Shown here: piece after piece, positions 53,573 to 62,743 of the stretch
How the letters are laid out: the number at the start of each line of letters is the position of its first letter
How positions within the stretch are numbered: position 1 is the stretch's first letter
Source: Closterium sp. NIES-65
Taxonomy: Eukaryota > Streptophyta > Zygnematophyceae > Desmidiales > Closteriaceae
Direction: 5' to 3'
Length of the DNA: 64,000 nt
NCBI GenBank assembly: GCA_948144175.1
Contig: CANXME010001993.1
Location: forward strand, 372,001-436,000
Position numbers and translations under genes: made by a program
Notes under the pieces: model-generated
The model's database searches: none
The model's input: the letters and a program-made list of their open reading frames with translations, nothing else
What the model was told of the DNA's origin: nothing

Positions 53573-54240
53573 TCACGATGGGCGAGCAGGAATCGGCGAA
53601 GGACTACTGCAACCGAGCTCGACGGATCCTGGCCGACATGCCGATGGCCGGCGTCGACTTGACGGCATCATAGATCACATACGTTGTCCAAAGCCTCCCG
53701 AGCCGCTACAATTTAATGCGCTGGAAGTTGACGATGCCTGGCGTGCACGAGTCGCTCGAGAAGGATACCCTCACCAGCCACATCATCAAGGATGAGGTGA
53801 CGCAGCAGGCAGAGCGGCCCACAAAGCTCCTTCTGCAGGCAAACTACGCCGTTTCGAAGATGCAGAGTCGTCAGCAAGGGTCGCATGGGAAGCAGGGCGG
53901 AGGTGGTAGCGGAGGTGGGAGGTCAACAAAGGACGCCAACCAGAAGAAGTCAACTCGGGACAGCTTTCGAAATGGCGGTGGCCGACGGTGGGAGTGCTGG
54001 GTTTGCGGCGAACCTGACCATCTCTCCTTTGAGTGTCCTGACCGCGACGACTCTGACGACGACAACCATGGAGGCCGCGGAAGGTCGACCAATGGTCGTC
54101 GAAGTCGGGTTGAGAGCTCATGCAAGGAGAAACAGGCATCGAGGACGACACTGTCGACGAGGGACGACGACTCCTCCAGCGGCAAAGGCCGAGGCGATGG
54201 GGAGGCGTCGTGCTGGATGGTCAGCGTTATGGAGCCGATA
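53573..54240 (+). pseudogene. gag: Copia G gag, C-terminal part with zinc knuckle
   Basis: Continues after G3 with LTMGEQESAKDYCNRARRIL and, after one stop (about 53670), ITYVVQSLPSRYN. It then stays open from 53716: HESLEKDTLTSHIIKDEVTQ, a Gly/Ser-rich tail, and the canonical knuckle CWVCGEPDHLSFEC (about 53998-54040). The tail is rich in basic and acidic runs. Confidence 0.8.
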
Positions 54241-54746
54241 GTCTCGCTGGCGCCGGAAGCCGGCGAGGACTTGAACGCGGTCGCGGCCGCCGTACAAGCA
54301 AACCCGACGTTGGTGCTGCTCAACAGCGGGTGCTCGCGTTACCTCATAGGAACAAAGGAGGCCTTCGTTGACATGGCGCCGAGCGGCGACGTGAAGCATG
54401 TGCGTGGCTTCAACAGGGCTCTGCAGACGGTCAAAGGCCGCGGCACCGTCGCTTTGCAAGGGGAGGCCGGGAAGGGGGTCTACATCCCAGACGTGCTCGA
54501 CATCTTGGGCGTGCAGGCGAACCTGCTGTCTGCCGGCCAGCTAAAGGACAACGGCGTGAAGCTGCAGGACGACGGCAACGAGACGCTGCTCGTGTCGAGT
54601 TCAGGCGACGTACTCGGTCGAGCACGCTGCACTGGCCGCGTACTCAGCACCGACCTTCAACCCAGCTCGACGAAGCCATTGTCGAAGTCAACCGAGGTGG
54701 TGGCTCTGCGGACAATCGCTTCTGCGACAAAGTCGACTCCCAACCA
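54241..54746 (+). pseudogene. Copia G protease, active-site aspartate lost
   Basis: VLLNSGCSRYLIG at about 54310 corresponds to the copia protease (V/L)DSGCSRHMTG: the catalytic aspartate is asparagine. GRGTVALQGEAGKGVYIPDVL and ANLLSAGQL follow as in plant copia. The end runs into the pre-integrase finger, where the frame shifts near 54745. Confidence 0.85.
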
Positions 54747-55640
54747 GTGGCACGCGAAACGCACGTCGAAGTCGACACGATCAAGAGCTCGGCGAAGCAT
54801 GAAGTTGCCACCGGCCTTGACATCAAGCCGCCTACCGGGGCTGACTTGCCATGTGTCTCGTGCGTCGGCGGGAAGCTCGCGCAGCACACCTTCCCTGACA
54901 ACGGTTCGGACGCAGAAGAGGCCCTGGTTGTCGTGCACATCGACCTGTGCGGGCCATTCTGGGTGGCTGCCAACCTGTACTTCCTCCTGCTGAAGGATTG
55001 CAAGACGCGGTATGTATGGGTGAAGCCCATCGCCAAGAAGATCGACATGCTGCGGGTGTTCGAAAAGTGGCTGCTGGTGGTGGAGCGGCAAACCAAGAAG
55101 TCGGTGCTGATGCTCCGCTTGGACCGCAGGGGGGAGTTCCTTGGGTGGAAGTTCACTGACTTCGTCGACGGGAAGGGCTTCATCCTCGACTTGACCTGTC
55201 CTTACACCCAGGAGCAGAACGGTATGGCCGAGCGGAAGATGCGTACACTAGTCCAGGCCGTGCGAACAATGCTGCTGCACATGGGAGTGAAATACCACTG
55301 GAGAAACCTCGCCCTGCGGCAGGCCGTCTGGGTGTGCAACTGATTGGAGCGGCCGACGACGCAGCCGGGGACAACACCAAACCTGTTGCTGAACGTCAAG
55401 AAGGCCGACCTTACGCTGGCGCGGGTGTGGGGCTGCATGGTGCAGTTCATGGTCCCCGAGCAGCAGCGCGGTGGGAAGCTAGCGCCGAAGACTCGCTGGG
55501 GAATTCATTTGGGGGTGTTGTCGGAGAGCAAGGGTTTAGGGTTTAGGGGTCCTCGACCTCACCGACAAGAACATCGTCATCACGGTGGAGGCGATCTTCT
55601 ACGAAACGCTTTCTTGGAAGTGTGGAAGGCGAAGTATGGG
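54747..55640 (+). pseudogene. Copia G integrase
   Basis: LPCVSCVGGKLAQHTF is the second half of the HHCC finger. The core has HIDLCGPF (first acidic residue, about 54938), RLDRRGEF (second, about 55120) and NGMAERKM (third, about 55220). A TGA at 55341-55343 stops the frame. The next frame continues with RVWGCMVQFMVPEQQRGGKL and TRWGIHLGVLSESKG. A two-copy TTTAGGG stretch at 55528-55541 shifts the frame before LDLTDKNIVITVEAIFYET. Confidence 0.85.
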
Positions 55641-55760
55641 CAGGTGTCGGAGCGGACGCAGGCCAACCAGCCGACGGACACCTGGACAGCGACATTCTCG
55701 CTGCTCGCGGAAGTCGGCAAGCCTACTGACGAGGACGTCAAGGACGTCCCATCCCATCCT

Positions 55761-56099
55761 CCTCACTCTGTTCCCGCGAGTACTCGTTTATTCGCGTGTA
55801 ATAAAATTACCCTCGACTAACGTAATTACTCGTTAATTGCTTTCGAGAACGAGTAAACCGCTAATACTCGATTACTTGTCGAGAAATACTCGACTCGACA
55901 AAATCGATTAATTTCTCGGAAACAGCCAATTCTTTACTCGGCCAAAATGAGTAATGAAAACGAGTCGAGTAAAATACTCGACTCGTTGCGCATGTCTACT
56001 ATAGTGCATTGTATGAATGTGTTTGATGTGTTAGGTATGCTACCAGAGCAGTGTTCTGCATCCACGCCCTCTTTGTAACTTGTATGTGCACTGCACAAG
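55761..56099 (+). other. Intron 8, right part; ACTCG-motif repeat
   Basis: 55775-56000 is built from GAGTA/TACTCG and ACTCGACTCG motifs and ends TTGCGCATGTCTA, a variant end of the dispersed family. 56000-56099 leads to exon 9 and shares CACGCCCTCT with the intron before exon 5. Confidence 0.5.
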
Positions 56100-56170
56100 T
56101 TTTTTGAGAGCAATCATTTGACTGGATGGATTCCTGAAACTCTTGGGGAACTCTCCCATCTACGCCGCCT
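56100..56170 (+). CDS. LRR exon 9 (type a-like), acceptor doubtful
   Basis: Ends in CGCCGCCT then GTAAGCTC. It encodes ESNHLTGWIPETLGELSHL, a good plant LRR and nearest to type a by SNxLTxxIP. The expected 72-nt exon would start at 56099 with AG at 56097-56098, but the sequence there is AA. The only AG (56098-56099) gives 71 nt and shifts the frame. Either the acceptor is mutated or one base was lost, so the downstream gene may be non-functional. Confidence 0.65.
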
Positions 56171-56364
56171 GTAAGCTCACTTGCGACCCTCACACCATGT
56201 CCTTTGTGTAGTGTCGATTCTCAATCCATGGCATTTATAGAAATTCATGTCCTTGCAAAATGCATCTAGCATGCGAGCACCAGTGTGGCTTCTTGGTGCT
56301 TTGTCTTGTGCCATTCGCGTGAACCTCGTGTGTCTTGTACCGCTGGAGACGCTTCCACCAGGCA

Positions 56365-56524
56365 GCAAGTCAATCTAGCAAGGTAACAGCAAGTTAATAT
56401 AGCGAGTTAATCTAGCAAGTGAATTTAGCGAATGAATTTAGCAAGTGAATCTGGTAAGGGAATTTAGCTAGTGAGTCCTGCACATAGATCTGAGTAAATA
56501 TAGCGAGTGAAACTAGCACGTGAA
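56365..56524. repeat. Degenerate 15-16 bp repeat (AGCAAGTGAATTTAGC type)
   Basis: About nine imperfect copies of TTAGCAAGTGAATCTAG-like units between exon 9 and N4. No coding potential. 56171-56364 is ordinary intron sequence. Confidence 0.6.
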
Positions 56525-56657
56525 TGTGAAGAATGAGGAATAAAGAAAGGAGGGGGGTTGCACTAGCAGCAGTTGGCATACATATAGGAAACCCTAATCG
56601 GGTTGTACTCGCTATAGAGTACCCCACTGCAGGCTACACAATTATAACATTCTGACA
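56525..56657 (-). repeat. 3' LTR of N4
   Basis: 133 bp, TGTCAGAATGTTATAATTG to CTCATTCTTCACA on the minus strand; nearly the same as the N2 LTRs and the solo LTR at 42044. Confidence 0.8.
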
Positions 56658-56857
56658 CACCCCCATAACCAAAGTGAGGTGTAATCAGCACAATGAGCAA
56701 GCAGGCATAGAGCACGAGTTCGCAATAGCGAGCAAAGCTAGAGTTAATCATAGCGGGCAAGTGAGGAGGAGGAGGAACTGTGGAGGGAGAGAAGATGGGA
56801 GGCAACAACTGAAGCTGCAGAGGCACGGGCACAGGAGCGGCTGACTCAGTGGCTACC

Positions 56858-57259
56858 TGTCACAGGATGGAATTCTCAATCGAAACTTGTCACTAAAACT
56901 GAATACAAGGCCTATTTATACTCGGAAAGTACAAGGATAAACGAGATAAAACGAACCTTCGGGAACACACCCTTCCCGATACTACAATCCCAAGTGCGCA
57001 TAAGCACGCAAGTCTATTGGCACTTGGGATTACGCCCAGATTACACCGTATACACCACTGTCGGCGCTGTCGGTGCCGTATAATAGGTATGTCGGTGGGA
57101 AAAGTAGGAAATAAGAGAAATAAATAGAAGGCTCTAGAAAATAGAATAATAGGCCGATTGAGATGAGATAAAGACCAAAATAAAGAGGAGAAAAGGGAGA
57201 ATAGGATAACGGAAAAATAGAATAGTGAGAAAATATTATAACGGGGACGTCCTCTCACA
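56858..57259 (-). repeat. 3' LTR of the gypsy element
   Basis: 402 bp, TGTGAGAGGACGTC to ATCCTGTGACA on the minus strand. It contains a TATTTATA-like stretch near its end. Same length as the 5' LTR. Confidence 0.9.
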
Positions 57260-57269
57260 CTTCCCCCCC

Positions 57270-59390
57270 TCAAAGCTGGGTGGTAGAAGTAACACCCTGC
57301 TTGACAAGGTAGTCCTGTAGAGGACGGCGGGCGTTATCCATGTCGTGTTCAGGTACCCAGGTATCCTCGGAAGGATCATAGCCTTTCCAACGAATCAAGA
57401 ACTCCAAGGTGCCGCTACGTCGTCGTCGATGCGCCAGAACGGCTTCGACTTCGTACTCGGGTTCCCCATTAACGATCACTGGCAGTGGCGGCGGCGGCTG
57501 GCGACCTTTGAAGACCGTGTTTGGGTCCCGATAGGGCTTGAGAAGTTGAACATGGAAGGCATTGTGAATCCTCCAGGTAGCTGGTAAACGCAAGCGGAAG
57601 GTTACTGGAGTGACCTGCGCCTCGACGAGAAAAGGTCCGCAGAAGCGAGGTCGGAGCTTAGACGGAAGATGGCTGATGTCGAGATTGCGTGTATCCAGAA
57701 GCACCTGATTGCCAATCTGGATGGAATGATCGTTGCGACTCCGATCAGCGAGCTTCTTTTGTTGCTGCTGGATAGTCAGAAGACGTTTATGCGTGCGCTC
57801 CCACAATTGGTGCATAATGGAAATGAAGTCATGTGCGGGTTGCACCGTGGCGGGTACTGTTGGTTTCTGAGGCGTGAGTGGGTTGCGACCGTAACAGAGG
57901 AAGAAAGGAGTTTTCCCTATTGCGGCATGTGTGGCGTTGTTGTACGCAAACTCGAGAACCGGCAGATGTGCATCCCATTTAGAGATATCGTCCTTACACG
58001 CTGCTCGCAGAAGCTGTTCGACAATCTGGTTGAGGCACTCTGTCTGACCATCCGTTTGGGGATGATAGGCTGATGACATGGCGAGTTTGGTCCCCATGAG
58101 CGACATGAGCTCCTTCCAGAATTTACTTGTGAATTTCGGGTCTCTGTCGGAGATCAGCGTGGTTGGAATGCCATGTTGTGAGATGACGTAGCGGAAGAAT
58201 ATTTGCGCTGTCTCCTCGACGCGAGCTGTTGTGTGTGTCGGAATGAAGTGTCCCATTTTGGAGAATTTGTCGATGACGACTAGAATGGCGTCGTAACCAG
58301 CTTTGGTAGGTGGTAACCCGGTGATGAAGTCGAGGCTAACCACTTGCCAAGGCTGTTCAGGGATTGGAAGAGGTTGTAGTAATCCTGCTTTCTTCTGTTT
58401 GCTGCTCTTCATCCGTTGGCATGTGTCGCACGAGGTGACGAATTTTTGTACGTCATCCGCCATGTGGGGCCAATAATAATGCTTCGCAATACCGGCAAGC
58501 GTCTTGTTACTACCGAAGTGGCCTGCGTAGAGAACATCATGATATTCTTCGAGCAGTAACTGGCGTAAGGGAGGGTAATTAGGTACCCATATTTTTGTAG
58601 AGCCCTTGCGGTATGCGATGTCTTGATCCCAATGTAGAAGATGGCGCTTTTCTGCTACAGAGACTTCGGGGTCGATGGTGTATCCATGCGTGAAGAGTCC
58701 CTTCAAAAGGGGGTTCATGCCATCGATTTGTAAGGCGGCAACGTGTGCAGGGCGACTCAGTGCGTCTGCCTTGTTCTTGTGCCCCGGCTTATACACGATG
58801 TCGTAATGGAAGTGGGTTTCGAGAAAGTCAATCCACCGGACTTGCCGCCTGGAGAGTGTTGGTTGGGTCTTCAGGTACTTGAGGCTGCAGTGGTCGGTGT
58901 AGACAGTCGTTTTTCTTCCTTCGAGATAACACCTCCATGCCTTAAATGCGTTGACGATGGCGAGGGCCTCTTTGTCATGGATGGGGTAATTGAGTTCTGC
59001 CCCGTGAAGTTTTTTACTGAGGTATGCAATGGGTTGTAGTCCCTTCCCTTGATCCTGCATGAGTACTGCGCCCACTGCTTGATCGCTAGCATCGGCCTCG
59101 ATGACATAGTCAAGTTCAGTGTCTGGCAGGATAAGAACAGGTGCGGACGTGAGTGCGGTTTTAAGTTGTTCCACGGCTTCCTGGTGCTTCGCCTCCCATT
59201 GATATGGTGTATTCTTCTTCAACAGGTTCGTTAATGGTGCGGCAATCTTGGCGTAGTTCGGTACGAACCGGTTGTAGTAGTTGGCGAATCCAAGGAACTG
59301 TTGTAACTCCTTCACGTTCTCAGGGGTCTTCCACGTTCGCACTGCTTCGATCTTCTTAGGATCCACGTGAACTCCTTGAGCGCTCACCAT
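57270..59390 (-). CDS. pol: Gypsy RNase H, integrase and chromodomain
   Basis: 706 open codons. Beginning: the RT connection ([19 protein letters not shown]; [16 protein letters not shown]). RNase H follows ([43 protein letters not shown]). The integrase finger has H-H and C-C (CDTCQRMK). The integrase core has [15 protein letters not shown] and TDGQTE, so all three acidic residues are intact. At the C-terminus is a chromodomain ([29 protein letters not shown]), which in known chromoviruses directs insertion toward marked chromatin. It lacks its own start; it is fused to the upstream frame except for a one-base shift. Confidence 0.9.
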   Translation of the reverse strand: MVSAQGVHVDPKKIEAVRTWKTPENVKELQQFLGFANYYNRFVPNYAKIAAPLTNLLKKNTPYQWEAKHQEAVEQLKTALTSAPVLILPDTELDYVIEADASDQAVGAVLMQDQGKGLQPIAYLSKKLHGAELNYPIHDKEALAIVNAFKAWRCYLEGRKTTVYTDHCSLKYLKTQPTLSRRQVRWIDFLETHFHYDIVYKPGHKNKADALSRPAHVAALQIDGMNPLLKGLFTHGYTIDPEVSVAEKRHLLHWDQDIAYRKGSTKIWVPNYPPLRQLLLEEYHDVLYAGHFGSNKTLAGIAKHYYWPHMADDVQKFVTSCDTCQRMKSSKQKKAGLLQPLPIPEQPWQVVSLDFITGLPPTKAGYDAILVVIDKFSKMGHFIPTHTTARVEETAQIFFRYVISQHGIPTTLISDRDPKFTSKFWKELMSLMGTKLAMSSAYHPQTDGQTECLNQIVEQLLRAACKDDISKWDAHLPVLEFAYNNATHAAIGKTPFFLCYGRNPLTPQKPTVPATVQPAHDFISIMHQLWERTHKRLLTIQQQQKKLADRSRNDHSIQIGNQVLLDTRNLDISHLPSKLRPRFCGPFLVEAQVTPVTFRLRLPATWRIHNAFHVQLLKPYRDPNTVFKGRQPPPPLPVIVNGEPEYEVEAVLAHRRRRSGTLEFLIRWKGYDPSEDTWVPEHDMDNARRPLQDYLVKQGVTSTTQL

Positions 59391-60571
59391 ATGTCCAAGG
59401 AACTGGACTTTTTCAACGCAAACTCGCTCTTGGATAGTTTCACGTAGAAGCGTTCTTGTCGAAGAATTTCAAACACCCGTCGTAGATGCTCAACGTGCTG
59501 CTTCATATCTTTCGAGTAGATCAGGATATCGTCCAAATATACCACCACGCACTCGTCCAGAAGGGGCCGAAGGATGTGGTTCATTTCCGCCTGAAATGTG
59601 GCTGGTGCGTTAGTGAGTCCGAATGGCATCACGAGATACTCGTATGACCCGTACCGAGTTCGAAAAGCGGTTTTGTGGATAGAGTTGTCCGCCATAGACA
59701 ATCGATCGATTGCCTTTTTGTCATAGACGCTGTGCGACGCCCTGCTGTCCACGAGTGCTTGGAGGCGCTGTCCGTTGCAGATCACCTCGAGCAGGAGTGG
59801 TGAGCGTTGCTCGGAGTACCCAAAAATAGTCTCATTAATAGGATCATAGGGTACATCCCAATATTCAGTACACACCGTGGTTCCACTGTTTTCTTCTGGA
59901 CAACTAGCTGGCCTGGGCTGCGTGGAGAAAGGCTCTTCTCCAACGCCAGGAGTAGAGGTAGTAACCGTACAAGTTGACCCTGAGGGGGTGGATCCGGTCG
60001 ACGCCTGCGATCCACTGGATGCATCCTGGAGGGGTTTTTGGAGTTTCTGCAGCTTCTTTTGAACTCCCAGCTGCCTCTTCAGCTGCTTCAGCTCCATAGA
60101 CTTCTTCCCTGGGGAGTGGAGAGTCGTCTTGGGCTGGTTCCGGGAGAGGACGTTGACGCCGTGAAAAGGTCTACTCCTTTCCACACTCCTTAATTTTTTC
60201 CCCAGCTCCGTAGGCACCGGTACTACTTCTTTAATTGTTTGCTTCCTCTGGAGTTCTTCCCTGAATTTGTTTATGGCTCCGGACCCGCGAAAATCGCCAG
60301 TCTTCATTAAAGCATCTTTGAAAGATATCTTTAACGAATTCTGTTTTTTTCCGGGGTCGAATTGGAGAGTTCCCGTCTTGGTCGAGTCTGTTTTCGCGGA
60401 GGTTTTCTTTTCCTCGGCGAATTCCTCTGACAAATTTCGGTCAAGGGGCTTGGGATTTCGCCCTTGATTCTCCAAATCTCGCGCCCAATGCTGTCCTTCA
60501 ATTTCGATTCGGTCCAGATTGCGCTGACGCTTTCGGATCTGTTTTTTCTCGCCAGCACGATCCGCAATCAC
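59384..60571 (-). pseudogene. pol: Gypsy protease fused to RT by an internal deletion
   Basis: A long basic N-terminus leads to a retropepsin-like block, [15 protein letters not shown], with the usual DSG changed to DSR. It jumps directly to RT motif sequence [31 protein letters not shown] and the active site [12 protein letters not shown]. In gypsy elements roughly 120-150 residues normally lie between; they are missing in frame. The frame ends at 59384 because a run of five A (about 59415) has one A fewer than needed to continue in the next frame. Confidence 0.85.
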
Positions 60572-60589
60572 TGGCGAGATCCGTTTTTT

Positions 60590-61540
60590 TTACTTTTTGT
60601 CTTTAGTTTCGCCACTCCCACGAGCTCGGAATGCCGCACGTGCAGATTTCATGTGAAAACAGTCGACAATCCGATGTCCGTTTCCGCCGCAAAATTCGCA
60701 AGGTGTTTTGTTTTTTGCAGGACGTGAACTCGCGTCGAATTTGTCGACTTCCATGGGGTCGGCGAACGTGGTTGAAGCCGAGCGATCCCCTTGTCGTGAT
60801 CCGACGACGTGGGGTCGTCGTGTCCCGGAGTTGACCAAGTCAAAACGCTCCGCGACCGATACGATTTCGCTGTAGCTGCTGCAATTCGCTGCTGCAACCT
60901 GGCGCCGAATGTCAGTTTTCAGCCCCGCGATGTAGGACTGAATTTTTTCGCCTTCGGTAATGTCGGGAATGCGATTATAAAATTCCTCCATCTGCTGCGT
61001 GTATTGCGCGACACTCCCGTATTGCCTATGGTGATGTAATTTTTCGCGCGCAATATAAGTGGAATTAATCGGCTCAAAACGTTTGAGAAGGTCTGCTCGG
61101 AACTGCTGCCACGTGGCTTCGCCCTGGAAAATGCTACTGTTGCTTCCGAGCCACTCGAGAGCTGGACCGCGCATCAACGTTGTCACGAGACGAATTTTCT
61201 CGCCGTCGTACTCCGTTGTCGTCCATCCGATCGCCGCGAAATAAATTTCCATCGTCGCGAGCCACCGCCTGACGTCGGATTTTCGATCGCTAGGGTCGAA
61301 CGATTCCGGCGAGCGAAGTTTCGGAACCTCGAACTGACGCTGCGACTGCTGCGAAGTCGTCGAAGCAGGAATGTTCATGGTCGAGAGGAGCCGCGTAACG
61401 CGCTGCAGTTCGTTTCGCATCTGCTCGTTCTCCAATCGCGACCGTTCAGTCGTCGCTCGCATCTCCGCTTCCATCTTGGCGATTTGCGCGAAGAGCTGCT
61501 GCGTAACGTCGTTGGTCGCCGGCGAACCCATCCTGTTCAA
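60590..61540 (-). CDS. gag: Gypsy gag
   Basis: 316 codons. An N-terminal heptad-like helix (QIAKMEAEMRATTERSRLEN), then a retrotransposon capsid domain (RRWLATMEIYFAAIGW, LMRGPALEWLGSN, FRADLLKRFEPI). The zinc knuckle is CEFCGGNGHRIVDC (C-X2-C-X4-H-X4-C). It ends KDKK at a TAA; the pol frame follows in the same register within about six codons, so gag and pol are separated by one in-frame stop. Structural RNA-binding protein of the particle. Confidence 0.9.
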   Translation of the reverse strand: MNRMGSPATNDVTQQLFAQIAKMEAEMRATTERSRLENEQMRNELQRVTRLLSTMNIPASTTSQQSQRQFEVPKLRSPESFDPSDRKSDVRRWLATMEIYFAAIGWTTTEYDGEKIRLVTTLMRGPALEWLGSNSSIFQGEATWQQFRADLLKRFEPINSTYIAREKLHHHRQYGSVAQYTQQMEEFYNRIPDITEGEKIQSYIAGLKTDIRRQVAAANCSSYSEIVSVAERFDLVNSGTRRPHVVGSRQGDRSASTTFADPMEVDKFDASSRPAKNKTPCEFCGGNGHRIVDCFHMKSARAAFRARGSGETKDKK

Positions 61541-61680
61541 AAACCACGCGAGGAGGTTAATTCGAAAAGCGCGGAACTGGTACTTACCAGAAATCGGCGT
61601 CGAATTGGTCGCCCCCGGCGGTTTTTCGAGGCGATTTTTTCCGCGACCGCTGCTTAGCCGAGAGTTGTCGAGTGAGAACG

Positions 61681-61693
61681 GCTCTGATTACCA
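61681..61693 (-). other. Primer-binding site of the gypsy element
   Basis: TGGTAATCAGAGC on the minus strand, two bases from the LTR; the usual site with one extra A. Confidence 0.75.
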
Positions 61694-61695
61694 AG

Positions 61696-62097
61696 TGTCA
61701 CAGGATCGAATTCTCAATCGAAACTTGTCACTAAAACTGAATACAAGTCCTATTTATACTCGGAAAGTACAAGGATAAACGAGATAAAACGAACCTTCGG
61801 GAACACACCCTTCCCGATACTACAATCACAAGTGCGCATAAGCACGCAAGTCTATTGGCACTTGGGATTACGCCCAGATTACACCGTATACACCACTGTC
61901 GGCGCTGTCGGTGCCGTATAATAGGTATGTCGGTGGGAAAAGTAGGAAATAAGAGAAATAAATAGAAGGCTCTAGAAAATAGAATAGTAGGCCGATTGAG
62001 ATGAGATAAAGACCAAAATAAAGAGGAGAAAAGGGAGAATAGGATAACGGAAGAATAGAATAGTGAGAAAATATTATAACGGGGACGTCCTCTCACA
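61696..62097 (-). repeat. 5' LTR of the gypsy element
   Basis: 402 bp; about five substitutions versus the 3' LTR. The leader between primer site and gag (61541-61680) resembles the relic at 1330-1400. Confidence 0.9.
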
Positions 62098-62437
62098 CTA
62101 CCGAAGCAAGGGCGACGGACTACTGGAGTAACTGGCTCCGCGCCTATAGACGAGCGGCAAGAGCAACGGACCCATTGGTGACTGATGCAACAAGCTCACT
62201 GGCTACCGAAACAAAGGCGACAGACTACAGGCACTGCAGGCAACACGACAGCTACCTTCACACAACCTCCTCCAGCTGCCTCACACCCTCGACACACACC
62301 CCCTGCTCAAACCCTAGTTCCACTCCCACAGCACCCCCCTTTCACACACCCCCAGCTGCACCCTAGGTTCACTCACACCCCACCCCCTAGCACCACTCCG
62401 TCGACTCCCACACACCCACCCCCCTCAGCAGCAACTG

Positions 62438-62563
62438 CTGAAAAAATGAACGAGAATGGATTGACTAAGGGAAATTTGGGTACAAGTACAAACCCTAGAA
62501 AGTCGTACCCCATATGTGCTACCCCACTATAGCCTACAACAGCTTTGTCATATGAATCTGACA
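62438..62563 (-). repeat. 3' LTR of copia J
   Basis: 126 bp, TGTCAGATTCATATGAC to GTTCATTTTTTCA on the minus strand; polypurine tract TATGGGGGTG adjacent. Confidence 0.8.
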
Positions 62564-62743
62564 CACCCCCATAGGCAAAGTGGGGGAGAAGAAGGGGTCA
62601 CAAGACCAGTCAAGCAAAGCAAAGCAAGCTCAGGGTGGATCACAAAGTCACCACAAGGCCAGTTCACATGCAAGATTACATATATATATAAGGCTAGACA
62701 AGCAAGAGCAGGTGTATATATATATGTAACAGTACAAACAAGG

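Larger units (their letters stand above)
51010..55760 (+). mobile_element. Copia element G, truncated after integrase
   Basis: The 5' LTR is at 51010-51921; a degraded primer site (TTAGTAGCCGATT) is near 51925, gag from 51983, a zinc knuckle, protease and integrase to about 55640. RT, RNase H and 3' LTR are absent; similarity ends near 55760 in a motif-repeat stretch. A further family-G LTR (G3) sits inside the gag in reverse orientation. The coding region carries several frameshifts and stops. Confidence 0.75.
8392..56170 (+). other. Host LRR gene: nine one-repeat exons spread over 48 kb
   Basis: Nine segments each encode one plant-type LRR (NxLxGxIPxxLGxLxxL). Each is preceded by a pyrimidine-rich stretch and AG, and followed by GTAAG. 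Eight are exactly 72 nt and split the same leucine-type codon after its second base (phase 2), so they join in frame. One LRR per 72-nt phase-2 exon is known from plant LRR receptor genes such as ERECTA. Order by similarity is a-b-c-d-a-b-c-d-a'. I see no start codon exon, transmembrane or kinase exon, so whether this is a receptor kinase, receptor-like protein or pseudogene is open. Confidence 0.75.
56858..62097 (-). mobile_element. Gypsy element with chromodomain, young but internally deleted
   Basis: 5240 bp with 402-bp LTRs (56858-57259 and 61696-62097; about 5 differences) and a perfect five-base duplication CTACC (56853-56857 and 62098-62102). The primer site TGGTAATCAGAGC is at 61681-61693 and the polypurine tract CTTTGAGGGGGGAAG precedes the 3' LTR. 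Order is gag, protease, RT, RNase H, integrase, chromodomain: a chromovirus. An internal deletion removes the end of the protease and the start of RT, so this copy cannot make RT itself. Confidence 0.9.
56525..62437 (-). mobile_element. Non-autonomous LTR element N4 (N2 family), split by gypsy
   Basis: The 3' LTR (133 bp) is at 56525-56657 and the polypurine tract CACCCCCATA (plus-strand view) abuts it. The 3' internal part (56658-56857) matches 33000-33190 of N2. The gypsy element interrupts, and the internal part resumes at 62098-62437. It ends at the copia J LTR, so the 5' half and 5' LTR are missing. No coding sequence. Confidence 0.8.

Noticed and set aside
55528..55541. Telomere-type TTTAGGG repeat
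   Set aside because: Only two copies, inside a broken copia integrase; too short to be an interstitial telomere.
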